A stretch of DNA of 55,304 nucleotides from Variovorax soli NBRC 106424 (GTDB lineage: Bacteria > Pseudomonadota > Gammaproteobacteria > Burkholderiales > Burkholderiaceae_C), in the NCBI RefSeq assembly GCF_001591385.1, contig NZ_BCUU01000027.1, positions 1 through 55,304 of the forward strand, given 5' to 3'. A model generated the notes under the pieces. The model did no database searches. It was given only the letters and a program-made list of their open reading frames with translations, and was not told where the DNA came from. Both the position numbers and the translations under genes were made by a program. Positions 1 through 10,288 of the stretch are shown piece after piece (within the stretch, counting starts at the first letter, position 1; every line of letters starts with the position of its first letter).

Positions 1-1187
1 CCCGCCGCGCCGGCGCTGACGATGTCCAGCGAGGGCGACAGCCGCGCCAGCTGCTGCGCAACATGCCCATGGGCCGACGGCCGCCAGCGGCGCCAGCCCT
101 GCCGCTCGCGCGGGCGACCGAGCACCACGGTCGCGCAGTTCAGCCGCCGAGCCTGCGCGGCGAGCGCCGGCGCAACCTGGTCGCCCGTGAGCACGCTGGT
201 TGATGCGCCCAGTTCCTCAGCCAGCGCCAGCACGGCCAGGATGCGGTCGCGCTCGGCAGCCGGCAGGCGCTGCAGCAGCGGCGTTTCCACATAGGCCGCG
301 TGCCAGTCCACATTGAGCTGCCCGGCCAGGCGCGCGGCGGTGCGCACCGTCTGTGCGGCGGCCTCCGGATGCGGTCCGACGCAGGCCAGGATCGCGCCCG
401 AGGTGTGCCAGGCCGCCATGGGCTCGCCGGCCGCGCCGCCGCTGCGGCTGACGGACTGCTCCACCCGCCAGCCGCGCACGTCGTCTTCCACATGCTCGGC
501 GGTGCGGCGCAGGGCGATCTCGCGCAGCGCGATGAGGTTGCCCTTGCGAAAGAAGTTCTGCGCGGCCTGCTGCGCCTGCTGCGGCAGGTAGACCTTGCCG
601 GCCGCCAGCCGCGCGGTGATCTCGTCGGGCGTGGCATCGACCAGCACGACCTCTTCTGCCTCGTCGAGCACGGCGTCGGGCACGGTCTCGTGCACGCGCA
701 CGCCGGTGATGGCGCCGACGGTGCCGTTGAGGCTTTCGAGGTGCTGCACATTCAGCGCCGTCCATACCTCCACGCCCGCGGCGCGCAGCTCCTCGATGTC
801 CTGCCAGCGCTTGGCATGGCGCGAGCCCTCCACATTGGAATGCGCCAGCTCGTCGACCAGGATGACCTCGGGCTTGCGCGCGAGCGCGGCGTCGAGGTCG
901 AACTCGTACAGCATCCGGCCGCGATAGGGCATGGCCCGGCGCGGCAGCTGCTCCAGGCCGGCGACCAGCGCCGCGGTGTCGGCGCGCCCGTGCGTCTCGA
1001 CCACGCCGATGACCACGTCACGCCCCGCCTGCCGCTCGCGCTGCGCGGCGCTGAGCATGGCCCAGGTCTTGCCGACGCCCGCATTGGCCCCGAAGTAGAT
1101 GCGCAGCTTGCCCCGCTGCGCGCGCGCTTCCTGCGCGCGCATCCGGGCAAGCAGCTCGTCGGGGTCGGGTCGGGTGATTTCGGGCAT
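1..1187 (-). CDS. kdpD: Sensor histidine kinase KdpD, N-terminal part (runs off the left edge)
   Basis: KdpD is the membrane histidine kinase that senses low K+ or turgor and phosphorylates KdpE to switch on kdpFABC. The frame opens at the ATG at 1185-1187 (MPEITRPDPDELL) and stays open to the window edge, so only about 395 N-terminal residues are present. Visible are the KdpD input domain with a Walker A motif (GANAGVGKT, residues ~33-41), the segment VILVDELAHSN (Walker B-like), and from about residue 250 a universal-stress-like domain. The membrane and kinase domains lie outside. The start follows the stop of the upstream immunity-like gene by 13 bases and has no clear Shine-Dalgarno. In the usual kdp order kdpD follows kdpC directly; here a foreign block separates them. 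Identity is certain; the 3' part cannot be judged. Confidence 0.95.
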   Translation of the reverse strand, partial: MPEITRPDPDELLARMRAQEARAQRGKLRIYFGANAGVGKTWAMLSAAQRERQAGRDVVIGVVETHGRADTAALVAGLEQLPRRAMPYRGRMLYEFDLDAALARKPEVILVDELAHSNVEGSRHAKRWQDIEELRAAGVEVWTALNVQHLESLNGTVGAITGVRVHETVPDAVLDEAEEVVLVDATPDEITARLAAGKVYLPQQAQQAAQNFFRKGNLIALREIALRRTAEHVEDDVRGWRVEQSVSRSGGAAGEPMAAWHTSGAILACVGPHPEAAAQTVRTAARLAGQLNVDWHAAYVETPLLQRLPAAERDRILAVLALAEELGASTSVLTGDQVAPALAAQARRLNCATVVLGRPRERQGWRRWRPSAHGHVAQQLARLSPSLDIVSAGAA

Positions 1188-1200
1188 CAGGCTGCGAAGG

Positions 1201-1560
1201 CTAAGGCAGTTTGGCTGTCCAGCGCTCCCACCAATGCGGGGGAAGGGAGATGGTCGCCTCATCGTCTCCACCCACGTTGACTCTCATTTCGTACCAGTTG
1301 ATCTTGTATGGGGGTTCGCCCCAGAAGCGTCGGTCTGCGATGACTTCGTTGTCGCTGGTGTGGTACAGGCGCATCCAGTTGAAGTCGGTTGATGTTGCGG
1401 CGTACTCGATTCGATATTGCCCGTCTGGGGACACAAATGTTCTGAAGGCGTTGTGCTCAATGATCCAACGGCGGTTCGATACGCCGTCCGCATAGAAGAA
1501 CACTGCACAAAGCACAGCGATTGCCGCTAGCACACCGCCGATGAGCGTGCTGGTCTTCAT
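1201..1560 (-). CDS. Small membrane-anchored protein, putative immunity protein (copy A)
   Basis: The 119-residue protein begins with one hydrophobic segment (about residues 5-25, LIGGVLAAIAVLCAVFFYA), followed by a soluble domain rich in Trp and charged residues that ends HWWERWTAKLP. It is collinear, without gaps, with the protein at 1690-2049 and about 73% identical by direct count (32 differences in 119). Its ATG overlaps the TGA of an orphan copy of the upstream effector's C-terminus (ATGA), exactly as copy B overlaps the intact effector gene. Size, membrane anchor, coupling to a putative effector and duplication suggest an immunity role; this is inference, as I know no characterised family for it. 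GC is clearly lower (near 52% in one 60-base line) than the kdp genes. Confidence 0.7.
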   Translation of the reverse strand: MKTSTLIGGVLAAIAVLCAVFFYADGVSNRRWIIEHNAFRTFVSPDGQYRIEYAATSTDFNWMRLYHTSDNEVIADRRFWGEPPYKINWYEMRVNVGGDDEATISLPPHWWERWTAKLP

Positions 1561-1678
1561 AGCTGCACTCGGATCGGGGTGTTCAAATTCACCCAGCGAA
1601 CGTCGGAATTGGCGATGAAGTCGCCGCCTTGCTGGTGCTTGATCTGCCAGTCTCTGAAGGAGCGATTTCGCACGGGTA
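1557..1678 (-). pseudogene. Orphan duplicated C-terminus of the DUF6402-like protein
   Basis: On the minus strand this stretch encodes about 39 residues (from PVRNRSFRDWQ to NTPIRVQL, then stop) that match the last residues of the intact protein at 2046-3362 with four substitutions (about 90%). It has no ATG of its own. One G fewer than the parental copy near 1676 breaks homology with the upstream part, and the upstream open frame is only an out-of-frame read through the immunity-like gene B. It is a gene fragment carried along with immunity copy A when a ~489-bp unit was duplicated. It could serve as a recombination donor for the effector tail; that is speculation. Confidence 0.75.
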
Positions 1679-1689
1679 GTCGATCACTT

Positions 1690-2049
1690 CTAAGGCAGTT
1701 TGGCGGTCCAACGTTCCCACCAATGGGGGGGAAGCGAGATGGTCGACTCGTCGGCCCCACCAACGTTGACGCTGTCCTCGTACCAGTTGATTCGAAATGG
1801 AGGGTCATCCCGGAAGCGGCGGTCCGCGATGACCTCGCTGTCGCCGTTGCGGTACAGACGCATCCAGTGGAAATCCGGCGAAGTGACTGCGTGCTCGAGG
1901 CGATATCGCCCATCGGGCGAGGTGAATGTCTTGAAGGCGTTGTGCTGAATGATCCAACGGCGATCCAAGACACCGTCCACATAGAAGAACGCGGTCCAAA
2001 GTCCGGCTATCACTGCCAGTACACCACCGACGAACGTGCTGGTCTTCAT
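1690..2049 (-). CDS. Small membrane-anchored protein, putative immunity protein (copy B)
   Basis: This 119-residue paralogue of the 1201-1560 product has an N-terminal hydrophobic helix (about residues 6-25), then a domain with the shared blocks RRWII-HNAF, SPDG-YR, EVIADRRF and ISLPPHWWERWTAKLP. Its ATG (2047-2049) overlaps the TGA of the DUF6402-like gene (2046-2048), so it is probably translationally coupled to it and is the best candidate for the cognate immunity protein. Differences from copy A are spread through both the helix and the soluble domain. The role is inferred from architecture only; a co-transcribed accessory membrane protein of another kind is possible. Confidence 0.7.
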   Translation of the reverse strand: MKTSTFVGGVLAVIAGLWTAFFYVDGVLDRRWIIQHNAFKTFTSPDGRYRLEHAVTSPDFHWMRLYRNGDSEVIADRRFRDDPPFRINWYEDSVNVGGADESTISLPPHWWERWTAKLP

Positions 2050-3362
2050 AGCTGCACTCGGATTGGGGTGTTTAGATTCACCCAGCGAACGTTGGAATAG
2101 GCAATGAAGTCACCACCTTGCCGATGCTTCATCTGCCAGTCTCTGAACGAGCGATTTCGCACGGGGTAGTAGATCATGTCCTCCAGGAACGTCGCGGGGC
2201 GAACGGGCTTCTTGTCGACCACGAGCGGATAGTCTGCGTCCAGGTGCTTGCTCAATATCGAAGCGGACGGACTGATCACCACGGATCTCTTGTTCCAATG
2301 TCCGAGATACTGAGACGGCTTGTCGGGGTCGGTGGCGAAGGTGTAGCTGTCCTTGACGTACACCGCAATCCCGGTGATCACCGCAGTGATGCGCGTTGAG
2401 CTCCGTTCGATGTGAAATTCGGAAACGGCCGCATAGAGGTTGAAAGCCCCCAGGGCGCCGGTGAGGTCATCCGGGATTCCTTGATTTGTCAGTTCCACCC
2501 GAAGCTGTTCGGCAATCTTTTGGTGAAGGGTTCCATCCACCCGAATGCGCTGGAACTGAAACTCCCGATGCAGCTTCTCGATATCGCTGTTGCACAGCAG
2601 CCAGGTGATGATGGTTCCTTGACGTTGCCAATAGGGCAGGAGCAACCTTCTCAACTCTGCGTGTGCGTTCCGGGTCCGCAGCACGCTGTGCGTATGGAGT
2701 TGAGGCGATGCCTCCAGCTTGCCATTCCAGCGATCCTTGGTGTGGTAGCTCTGCTCCGTCAGGTTCTCGAACGCAATCCGCCCCCGTTTGTGCTTCAGCA
2801 CCCAGTCCATGGTGACGATGGACTTGTCGATCATGCTCGGCGGATAGGGTTGGCCGTGCTGGTTCAGCCCTTCGAATTCGTCATTTTCAGTTGGCGAGTA
2901 GTTCAACTGCCCTTGGAACCACCTCTCCATCATCGCCGCCGACACGGGCATGCCCAGCTTGCGCATCGTGGCCGGAATGTCCTGGATATCAAATGGCTTC
3001 ACCTTCGCGGCCGGCTGCGGCGCAGGAGCGGGTGAGGTTGTCGCCGTCGCTGTCGTCGTTGCTGCCTTTGGCGGCGCGGGCCGTTTCAGCCAGGCGTGAA
3101 AGGCGGCGACCCCATCCATCACGGCCAGGATGTCCTTCTTGGTCTGCGCATCCCTGGCCGCTTGCTTCTGCTCCCGGGTCAACCGTGCCGCCACAGGCGC
3201 GGGTGCGGAAGGGGGCGGCGGGGGAAAGGCGGGTGTCGGCGGCGGCTTGGCCATGGACAGGCCGAGGCCCTCGATTTCGCACCGGCAACCGTGGTTCGCC
3301 TCCCAGATGGGAAGCAGGCCCGTGCCTGCCCGCCATGTCCTGGCGGCATGTTCCTGGCTCAT
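2046..3362 (-). CDS. DUF6402-like protein, putative secreted effector
   Basis: The 438-residue protein starts at the ATG 3360-3362, eight bases after a GGGAG ribosome binding site; a GTG at 3371 is possible but less well placed. The order is: a short N-terminus (MSQEHAARTWRAG...), a Pro/Ala-rich linker (about residues 40-60), a second low-complexity Ala/Thr/Pro stretch (about 100-120), then a conserved-looking globular part containing WFQGQLNYSPTEND, YPPSMIDKS, MDWVLKHKRGR and a C-terminal tail from about residue 400. I associate this pattern with DUF6402, a family of unknown function common in Burkholderiales and often met beside secretion-type genes; I could not search, so the assignment is from memory. 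No signal peptide. GC is about 58-60% in the lines counted, against ~70% for kdp. It sits inside the kdp operon, on the same strand, followed by two immunity-like genes. Confidence 0.6.
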   Translation of the reverse strand: MSQEHAARTWRAGTGLLPIWEANHGCRCEIEGLGLSMAKPPPTPAFPPPPPSAPAPVAARLTREQKQAARDAQTKKDILAVMDGVAAFHAWLKRPAPPKAATTTATATTSPAPAPQPAAKVKPFDIQDIPATMRKLGMPVSAAMMERWFQGQLNYSPTENDEFEGLNQHGQPYPPSMIDKSIVTMDWVLKHKRGRIAFENLTEQSYHTKDRWNGKLEASPQLHTHSVLRTRNAHAELRRLLLPYWQRQGTIITWLLCNSDIEKLHREFQFQRIRVDGTLHQKIAEQLRVELTNQGIPDDLTGALGAFNLYAAVSEFHIERSSTRITAVITGIAVYVKDSYTFATDPDKPSQYLGHWNKRSVVISPSASILSKHLDADYPLVVDKKPVRPATFLEDMIYYPVRNRSFRDWQMKHRQGGDFIAYSNVRWVNLNTPIRVQL

Positions 3363-3483
3363 TTGATTCACTCCCTGTTTTGTCTCGCGATTTCATCACA
3401 GGGCGTTGCGCCTACCGGTTGGGCCTCCGATGAAAGTGCTCTTGGACATCCGATACAGGTCGAGTCCCAAGTCGAATCCACGC

Positions 3484-4065
3484 CTAAAGCAACGGCGGTC
3501 CGTTCAGCGCCATGTTGAGTTCCAGCACGTTCACGCGCGCCTCGCCCAGGAAGCCGAGCCAGGGTTGCTCGGTGTGCGCGGCGATGAGCGCCTCCAAGGC
3601 CTCGGGCGGCATGTTGCGCGCCTTGGCCACGCGCGCAACCTGGTAGCGCGCTGCGGCCGGCGAGATGTGCGGATCGAGGCCGCTGCCCGAGGCGGTGACC
3701 AGGTCGATGGGCACCGGCACCTGCTGCTGCGGGTTTGCCTCGCGCAGCGCCTTCACGCGCTCGGCCACGGCATCGCGCAGCGCGGGATTCAATGGGCCCA
3801 GGTTGGAGCCGCCCGAGGCCAGTCCGTTGTAGGGCTTGTCGCCCGTGGCCGAAGGCCGGCCCCAGAAGTTCTTCGGATCGGCGTACAGCTGCCCGATCAG
3901 CTCGGAGCCGACCGGCTTGCCATCGGCCCCCACGACCAGGCTGCCGTTGGCCTGGCGCGGAAACACGGCCTGCGCCAGCCCGGTGACGGCCAGCGGATAC
4001 GCGAGGCCGATAACGATGCTCAATGCGATGAACAGCACGAGCGCGGGACGAAGGATGTTCTTCAT
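3484..4065 (-). CDS. kdpC: K+-transporting ATPase subunit KdpC
   Basis: KdpC (193 residues, normal length) is the single-span subunit that stabilises the KdpFABC complex and raises ATP affinity of KdpB. One N-terminal membrane helix (about residues 7-30, LVLFIALSIVIGLAYPLAVTG) is followed by the periplasmic domain with the family blocks GSELIGQ, FWGRPSA, YNGLASGGSNLGPLNP and DLVTASGSGLDPHISPAAA. It begins 14 bases after the kdpB stop. After its stop there are ~120 bases without a gene, then the effector-like insertion instead of kdpD. Confidence 0.97.
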   Translation of the reverse strand: MKNILRPALVLFIALSIVIGLAYPLAVTGLAQAVFPRQANGSLVVGADGKPVGSELIGQLYADPKNFWGRPSATGDKPYNGLASGGSNLGPLNPALRDAVAERVKALREANPQQQVPVPIDLVTASGSGLDPHISPAAARYQVARVAKARNMPPEALEALIAAHTEQPWLGFLGEARVNVLELNMALNGPPLL

Positions 4066-4079
4066 GGTCGTTGTTCCTT

Positions 4080-6182
<2,103 letters not shown>

Positions 6183-6185
6183 GGC

Positions 6186-7892
6186 TTACTTCCAGAGCAT
6201 CAGGTGTTCGACGACGGGGCCCAGGGCCAGCGCCGGGACGTAGTTGAGCAAGCCCACCAGCAGCACGGTGCCGATCAGCAGGACGGCGAACAGCGGCCCG
6301 TGCGTGGGCATGGTTCCGCCGCTTTCCGGCAGCCGCTTCCTGGCCGCCAGCGCACCGGCCACGGCCAGCACCGGCAGGATCACCCCGAAGCGGCCGAACC
6401 ACATGGCGATGGCCAGCAGCGCGTTGTAGAAGGGCGTGTTGGCCGCGAGGCCCGCGAAGGCGCTGCCGTTGTTGTTGCCGGCCGAGGTCAGCGCGTAGAG
6501 GATCTCGGAAAAACCGTGCGCCCCGGGGTTGGCGATGCCCGCCTTGCCCTGCACCGCGATCACCGCCACCGCCGTGCCCAGCAGCACCAGCACCGGCGTG
6601 ACCAGGATGGCGATGGACATGAGCTTCATCTCGCGCACCTCGATCTTCTTGCCCAGGTACTCGGGCGTGCGGCCGATCATCAGGCCGGCGATGAACACCG
6701 CCAGGATGGCGAAGATGAGCATGCCGTACAGGCCCGTGCCCACGCCGCCAAACACCACCTCGCCCAGCTGCATGAGCACCATCGGCACCATGCCGCCCAG
6801 CGGCGTGAACGAGTCGTGCATGGCGTTGACCGCGCCGCACGACGCGGCGGTGGTGACGGCCGCGAACAGCGCGGAGGCATCGATGCCGAAGCGCACCTCC
6901 TTGCCTTCCATGCTGGCCGCCGACGGGTCCACCCCCAGCGAGGCCAGGGCCGGGTTGCCGGCGTACTCGGCCGGAATCCCGGCGACCACCGCCAGCACGA
7001 ACATCAACGTCATGGCCGCCAGGATCGCCCAGCCCTGGCGCGCATCGCCCACGATGCGGCCGAAGGCGAAGCACAGCGCGGCCGGGATGGCGAAGATGGC
7101 CAGCATCTGCACCAGGTTGGCCAGCGCCGTCGGGTTCTCGAACGGATGCGCCGAGTTGGCATTGAAGAAGCCGCCGCCGTTGGTGCCCAGCAGCTTGATC
7201 GCCTCCTGCGAGGCCACCGGCCCCATGCCGATGGACTGGCGCGCGCCTTCGAGCGTGCCCAGTTCCAGGTTGGGCGAGAAGTTCTGGATCACGCCCTGGC
7301 TCACGAAGAAGATCGCCACCACGAAAGAGAGCGGCAGCAGCAGCCACAGCGTGATGCGGGTCACGTCGACCCAGAAGTTGCCGACGTGGCCGCCCTCCTC
7401 ACCTTCTTCCGCCCCGCGCGATGCGAAGCCGCGCGCCAGCGCGAAAGCTACCGCGATGCCAGTGGCCGCCGACAGGAAGTTCTGCCCCGCCAGGCCCAGC
7501 ATCTGGGTGAGATGGCTCATGGTCGCCTCGCCCGCGTAGCCTTGCCAGTTGGTGTTGGTGACGAAGCTCACGGCCGTGTTGAAGGCCGAGTCGGGGGAGA
7601 CGGCCCCCTGCCCCGCTGCGTTGAACGGCAGCCAACCCTGCAGGCGCTGCAGCGCAAAGACGAAGAAGACGCCGACCGCATTGAAGGCCACCAGCGCCAG
7701 TGCGTAGCTGCGCCAGTGCATCGACTCATGCGCGCGCACGCCTGCCAGGCGCAGCAGGGGCGATTCGACGCGCCGCATCCAGGACGCGACGCGCCCTTCG
7801 CACAGCGCCGCCAGCGCCTTGCCCAGCGGCCAGGCCAGCAGGCCCAGCACGACAAGGAAGACCGAGAGCAAGGTCCAGGCCGAAGAGGTCAT
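6186..7892 (-). CDS. kdpA: K+-transporting ATPase subunit KdpA
   Basis: KdpA (568 residues) is the polytopic channel-like subunit that selects and binds K+. It shows about ten hydrophobic helices and the selectivity-filter-like stretches of the family, for example [33 protein letters not shown] and [14 protein letters not shown]. The ATG at 7890-7892 follows the kdpF stop (7894-7896) by a single base, a typical tightly packed kdpFA junction. Confidence 0.98.
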   Translation of the reverse strand: MTSSAWTLLSVFLVVLGLLAWPLGKALAALCEGRVASWMRRVESPLLRLAGVRAHESMHWRSYALALVAFNAVGVFFVFALQRLQGWLPFNAAGQGAVSPDSAFNTAVSFVTNTNWQGYAGEATMSHLTQMLGLAGQNFLSAATGIAVAFALARGFASRGAEEGEEGGHVGNFWVDVTRITLWLLLPLSFVVAIFFVSQGVIQNFSPNLELGTLEGARQSIGMGPVASQEAIKLLGTNGGGFFNANSAHPFENPTALANLVQMLAIFAIPAALCFAFGRIVGDARQGWAILAAMTLMFVLAVVAGIPAEYAGNPALASLGVDPSAASMEGKEVRFGIDASALFAAVTTAASCGAVNAMHDSFTPLGGMVPMVLMQLGEVVFGGVGTGLYGMLIFAILAVFIAGLMIGRTPEYLGKKIEVREMKLMSIAILVTPVLVLLGTAVAVIAVQGKAGIANPGAHGFSEILYALTSAGNNNGSAFAGLAANTPFYNALLAIAMWFGRFGVILPVLAVAGALAARKRLPESGGTMPTHGPLFAVLLIGTVLLVGLLNYVPALALGPVVEHLMLWK

Positions 7893-7893
7893 G

Positions 7894-7992
7894 TCAGAAC
7901 TCCTCGGCGCAGATCAGCGCGAATACCAGGTAGGCCAGCAGCAGCACCGCGATCAACCCGCCCAGCCCGTACAGGACCTCCATGCCGATCAT
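7894..7992 (-). CDS. kdpF: K+-transporting ATPase small subunit KdpF
   Basis: This 32-residue (29 from the next Met) single-helix peptide, [20 protein letters not shown] followed by FALICAEEF, matches KdpF, which stabilises the KdpFABC complex. I chose the ATG at 7990-7992: it overlaps the preceding stop (ATGA at 7992-7989) and lies six bases after a GGGAGG ribosome binding site. The alternative ATG at 7981-7983 gives the classical 29 residues but is 15 bases from that site. Confidence 0.9.
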   Translation of the reverse strand: MIGMEVLYGLGGLIAVLLLAYLVFALICAEEF

Positions 7993-8096
7993 GAGCGGCC
8001 TCCCTTCTTCTGGCCCACCAGCCGCAGCAGGCCGTCGACGCCCACGATCAACGCCACCCAGAACACGGCCAGGGCGGCAATCCACACGATGTCCAT
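7989..8096 (-). CDS. Small single-span membrane protein leading the kdp operon
   Basis: A 35-residue ORF (start MDIVWIAALAVFWVALIVG) has one membrane helix and a short basic tail ([10 protein letters not shown]). It is the first gene of the kdp transcript and overlaps kdpF by ATGA, so the two are translationally coupled. A comparable small ORF ahead of kdpF is familiar to me from other proteobacterial kdp operons but has no defined function. It could be an accessory subunit or a leader peptide. Confidence 0.6.
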   Translation of the reverse strand: MDIVWIAALAVFWVALIVGVDGLLRLVGQKKGGRS

Positions 8097-8152
8097 TTCA
8101 AAAGCTCCTCGATGCAAAGCTGAGATGCATGCCCGGGAGTGTTCGGCTTCGT

Positions 8153-8211
8153 GCGTAAAAACAGGGCAGATACCCAAGGCGCGGCCATAAAGAAAGCGTA
8201 AAAATCAGGGC
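8153..8211 (-). promoter_or_regulatory. Putative KdpE-type T-rich site and direct repeat upstream of kdp
   Basis: Read on the minus strand, 8205-8185 is ATTTTTACGCTTTCTTTATGG. This resembles, as I recall it, the T-rich KdpE target of Escherichia coli kdpFABC, which has two runs of T about 10 bp apart. The GCGTAAAAA-CAGGGC element occurs twice in the same orientation (8153-8167 and 8196-8211, 43 bp apart). The sites lie between the divergent kdp operon and the AsmA gene, 55-115 bases from the first kdp start. The KdpE assignment is inference. Confidence 0.45.
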
Positions 8212-8230
8212 TCCGGAAGGAGTCCCCCCG

Positions 8231-10288
8231 ATGAGATGGAAATGGCTGCGCGGCCTGTTGCTGGCCGCTGCATTGCTTGTTGTGCTGCTGGCCGGCGGCC
8301 TGTGGCTGCTGCTGCAGAGCGTCGACCGCGGCGCGGTCATGGCGCGCGCGGTGCAGGAAGTGAAGTCCGCCACCGGGCGCGACTTCGCCATCGAGGGGCC
8401 GGTCCATCTGTCGCTCTACCCCAGCCTGGCGCTGGTGGCCGAAGGGGTGCGGCTGGGCAATGCGCCCTGGGGCTCGCGGCCGGACATGGCACGCATCGCG
8501 CAGCTGCGCTTCGACATCGCCCTGGCGCCGCTGCTGGAACGCCGCGTGGAAATCGGCAGCATCGAGATCAGCGGCGCCGACCTGCTGCTGGAAACCAATG
8601 AAGACGGCCAGGGCAACTGGAACTTCAAGCGAACTGGGCCCGCCGAAGAAGAAGCGCCGGCCGCGCCCCGCAAGACCAGCCCCATCCGCGTGACGCTGGC
8701 CCAGCTCGCCGCGCAGGACGCCAAGCTCAACTGGCGCAGCGGCCGCAGCGGCCATACCGAGACGCTGGACGTCGAGTCGCTCCTGCTGCAGCGCCACCCC
8801 GACCCCGCCCGTGCGCCCGGCGCCTGGCACATCGCCGTGGACGGCGCCTGGCACGCGCAGAAGATCCATGCCGAGGGCGGCGTGGGCGTGCAGCGCGACG
8901 AGCGCACCGGCGCCCGCTCGATCCCGCTGGACCTGGACCTGCGCACCGAAGGCGCCACCGCCAGTGTCGACGGCCAGCTGGGCCTGGGCGAAGCCGCCGG
9001 ACAGGCGCAGCTGAAGGTGGAGGCAGAGATCCAGAGCGCCCGGGCACTGTCCGACATGCTGCGGGTGAAGCTGCCGCTGCCGGTGCCCGCCAGGCTCAGC
9101 GGCGACCTGGCCTGGCGCCCGCGCCAGATGCAGATCGACAACTTCGAGATCGAGAGCCAGGGTCAGACGGTGGCCGGCGGCATCGTGTGGGACCGGGCCG
9201 CCGTGCCGCCCGCGCTGCAGCTGGCGCTGCATTCCGACAGCCTCGACCTGGCACGCCTCTATCCGGCCCATCGCGCCGGCCCGAGCGCGCCGGATGTGAA
9301 GGGCGACGCCAGGGTGTTTCCCGACACGCCCTTTCCGCCCGTGAAACTGCCCGGCCTGGCAATCCGGGCCGACCTGCGCGCCGAGCGCCTGGTGCTGCCC
9401 AATGGCCTGGAGCTGGGCGCGGTGCAACTGCGCGGCAGCAGCAATGCCGAGCGCATCGACGTCGCCCAGCTGGACTTCGGCCTGGCGCGCGGGCACTTCA
9501 ACCTGGCAGGCGGCTGGCAGCAGGGTGTGGGCAGCGCGGCACCGCGCGTCACGGCCCAGGTCAAGGCGCGCGGCGTGGCCCTGGACGCGCTGCTGGCCCT
9601 GATGCGGCGCGAAGCCGTCATTTCGGGCGGCCGCACAGAGGTCGACGCGCGGCTGTCCGCCAGCGGCCACTCGCCGCGCCGGCTGGCTTCCTCGCTCGAC
9701 GGCGAAGTGCGCATTCGCGTCGGTGAAGCGTCGTCGGCCGGGCGGCGCAGCAGCAGCAGCGTGCCGGGCGAGCTGGTCTCCGCCCTGCTGCATGCCCTGA
9801 CGCCGCTGCGCAGCGAGGGCGACAGCTTCAAGCTGCGGTGCGCCGCCGCGCGCCTGCCGATCAAGGCCGGCCGCATCGACATCGACCGCTCCATCGCCAT
9901 CGAGGGCGAACGGGTCGACGTGGTCATGTCCGGCCTGATCGACCTGGCCGGCGAACGCGTGGACCTGGGCATGCGGCCCACGGTCAAGAAGGGAACGGGC
10001 CTGGACCCGAGCGCCTTCGCCGGCGTGGTGAAGGTCGCCGGCCCGCTCGCCGCGCCGCAGGTGCAGGTGAACGTGGCCGGCACCGCGCGCGAGGCGGTCA
10101 CCATCGGCGCGGCCGTGGCCACCAGCGGCGCCACGATCATCGGCGAGCGGCTGCTGGGCCGGGTGAACGACGCCCATCCCTGCGACTCGGCCTACAACGG
10201 CAGCGCCAGGACCACCGCGGCGACGCAGCCGTCTTCGCGCAAGAGCGAGGGATTGGGCGGTCGGCTGCGGGGACTGTTCGAGCGCTGA
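8231..10288 (+). CDS. AsmA family protein
   Basis: The 685-residue protein begins with a single membrane anchor (about residues 7-30, GLLLAAALLVVLLAGGLWLLL) followed by the typical AsmA N-terminal region: SVDRGAVMARAVQEVKSATGRDFAIEG, then LSLYPSLALVAEGVRLGNAPWGS and a repeated beta pattern. The family are inner-membrane-anchored, periplasm-spanning proteins implicated in lipid transport and outer membrane assembly. The start has an AAGGAG site nine bases upstream. It is divergent from kdp. A short, Arg-rich C-terminal tail (LGGRLRGLFER) follows the AsmA-like part. Which AsmA subgroup it belongs to cannot be said. Confidence 0.88.
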   Translation: MRWKWLRGLLLAAALLVVLLAGGLWLLLQSVDRGAVMARAVQEVKSATGRDFAIEGPVHLSLYPSLALVAEGVRLGNAPWGSRPDMARIAQLRFDIALAPLLERRVEIGSIEISGADLLLETNEDGQGNWNFKRTGPAEEEAPAAPRKTSPIRVTLAQLAAQDAKLNWRSGRSGHTETLDVESLLLQRHPDPARAPGAWHIAVDGAWHAQKIHAEGGVGVQRDERTGARSIPLDLDLRTEGATASVDGQLGLGEAAGQAQLKVEAEIQSARALSDMLRVKLPLPVPARLSGDLAWRPRQMQIDNFEIESQGQTVAGGIVWDRAAVPPALQLALHSDSLDLARLYPAHRAGPSAPDVKGDARVFPDTPFPPVKLPGLAIRADLRAERLVLPNGLELGAVQLRGSSNAERIDVAQLDFGLARGHFNLAGGWQQGVGSAAPRVTAQVKARGVALDALLALMRREAVISGGRTEVDARLSASGHSPRRLASSLDGEVRIRVGEASSAGRRSSSSVPGELVSALLHALTPLRSEGDSFKLRCAAARLPIKAGRIDIDRSIAIEGERVDVVMSGLIDLAGERVDLGMRPTVKKGTGLDPSAFAGVVKVAGPLAAPQVQVNVAGTAREAVTIGAAVATSGATIIGERLLGRVNDAHPCDSAYNGSARTTAATQPSSRKSEGLGGRLRGLFER

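Larger units (their letters stand above)
1201..2176. repeat. Tandem duplication of a ~489-bp unit (effector tail plus immunity gene)
   Basis: Positions 1201 to ~1687 and 1690 to ~2176 align at a constant offset of 489 bp: the immunity stop codons (1201/1690), the immunity start codons (1560/2049) and the motif gcgatttcgcacgg (1662/2151) are all 489 apart. Each unit holds the last ~39 codons of the effector and a complete 119-codon gene. One base is missing in the left unit near 1676. The tail is better conserved (about 90% at protein level) than the immunity-like gene (about 73%). Confidence 0.85.

Noticed and set aside
3440..3484. Sequence ending aagtcgaatccacgcc, resembling a tRNA T-arm at the edge of the effector insertion, as if an island had used a tRNA site
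   Set aside because: No acceptor, D-arm or anticodon stem can be folded around it and the T-loop match is partial. Chance similarity.
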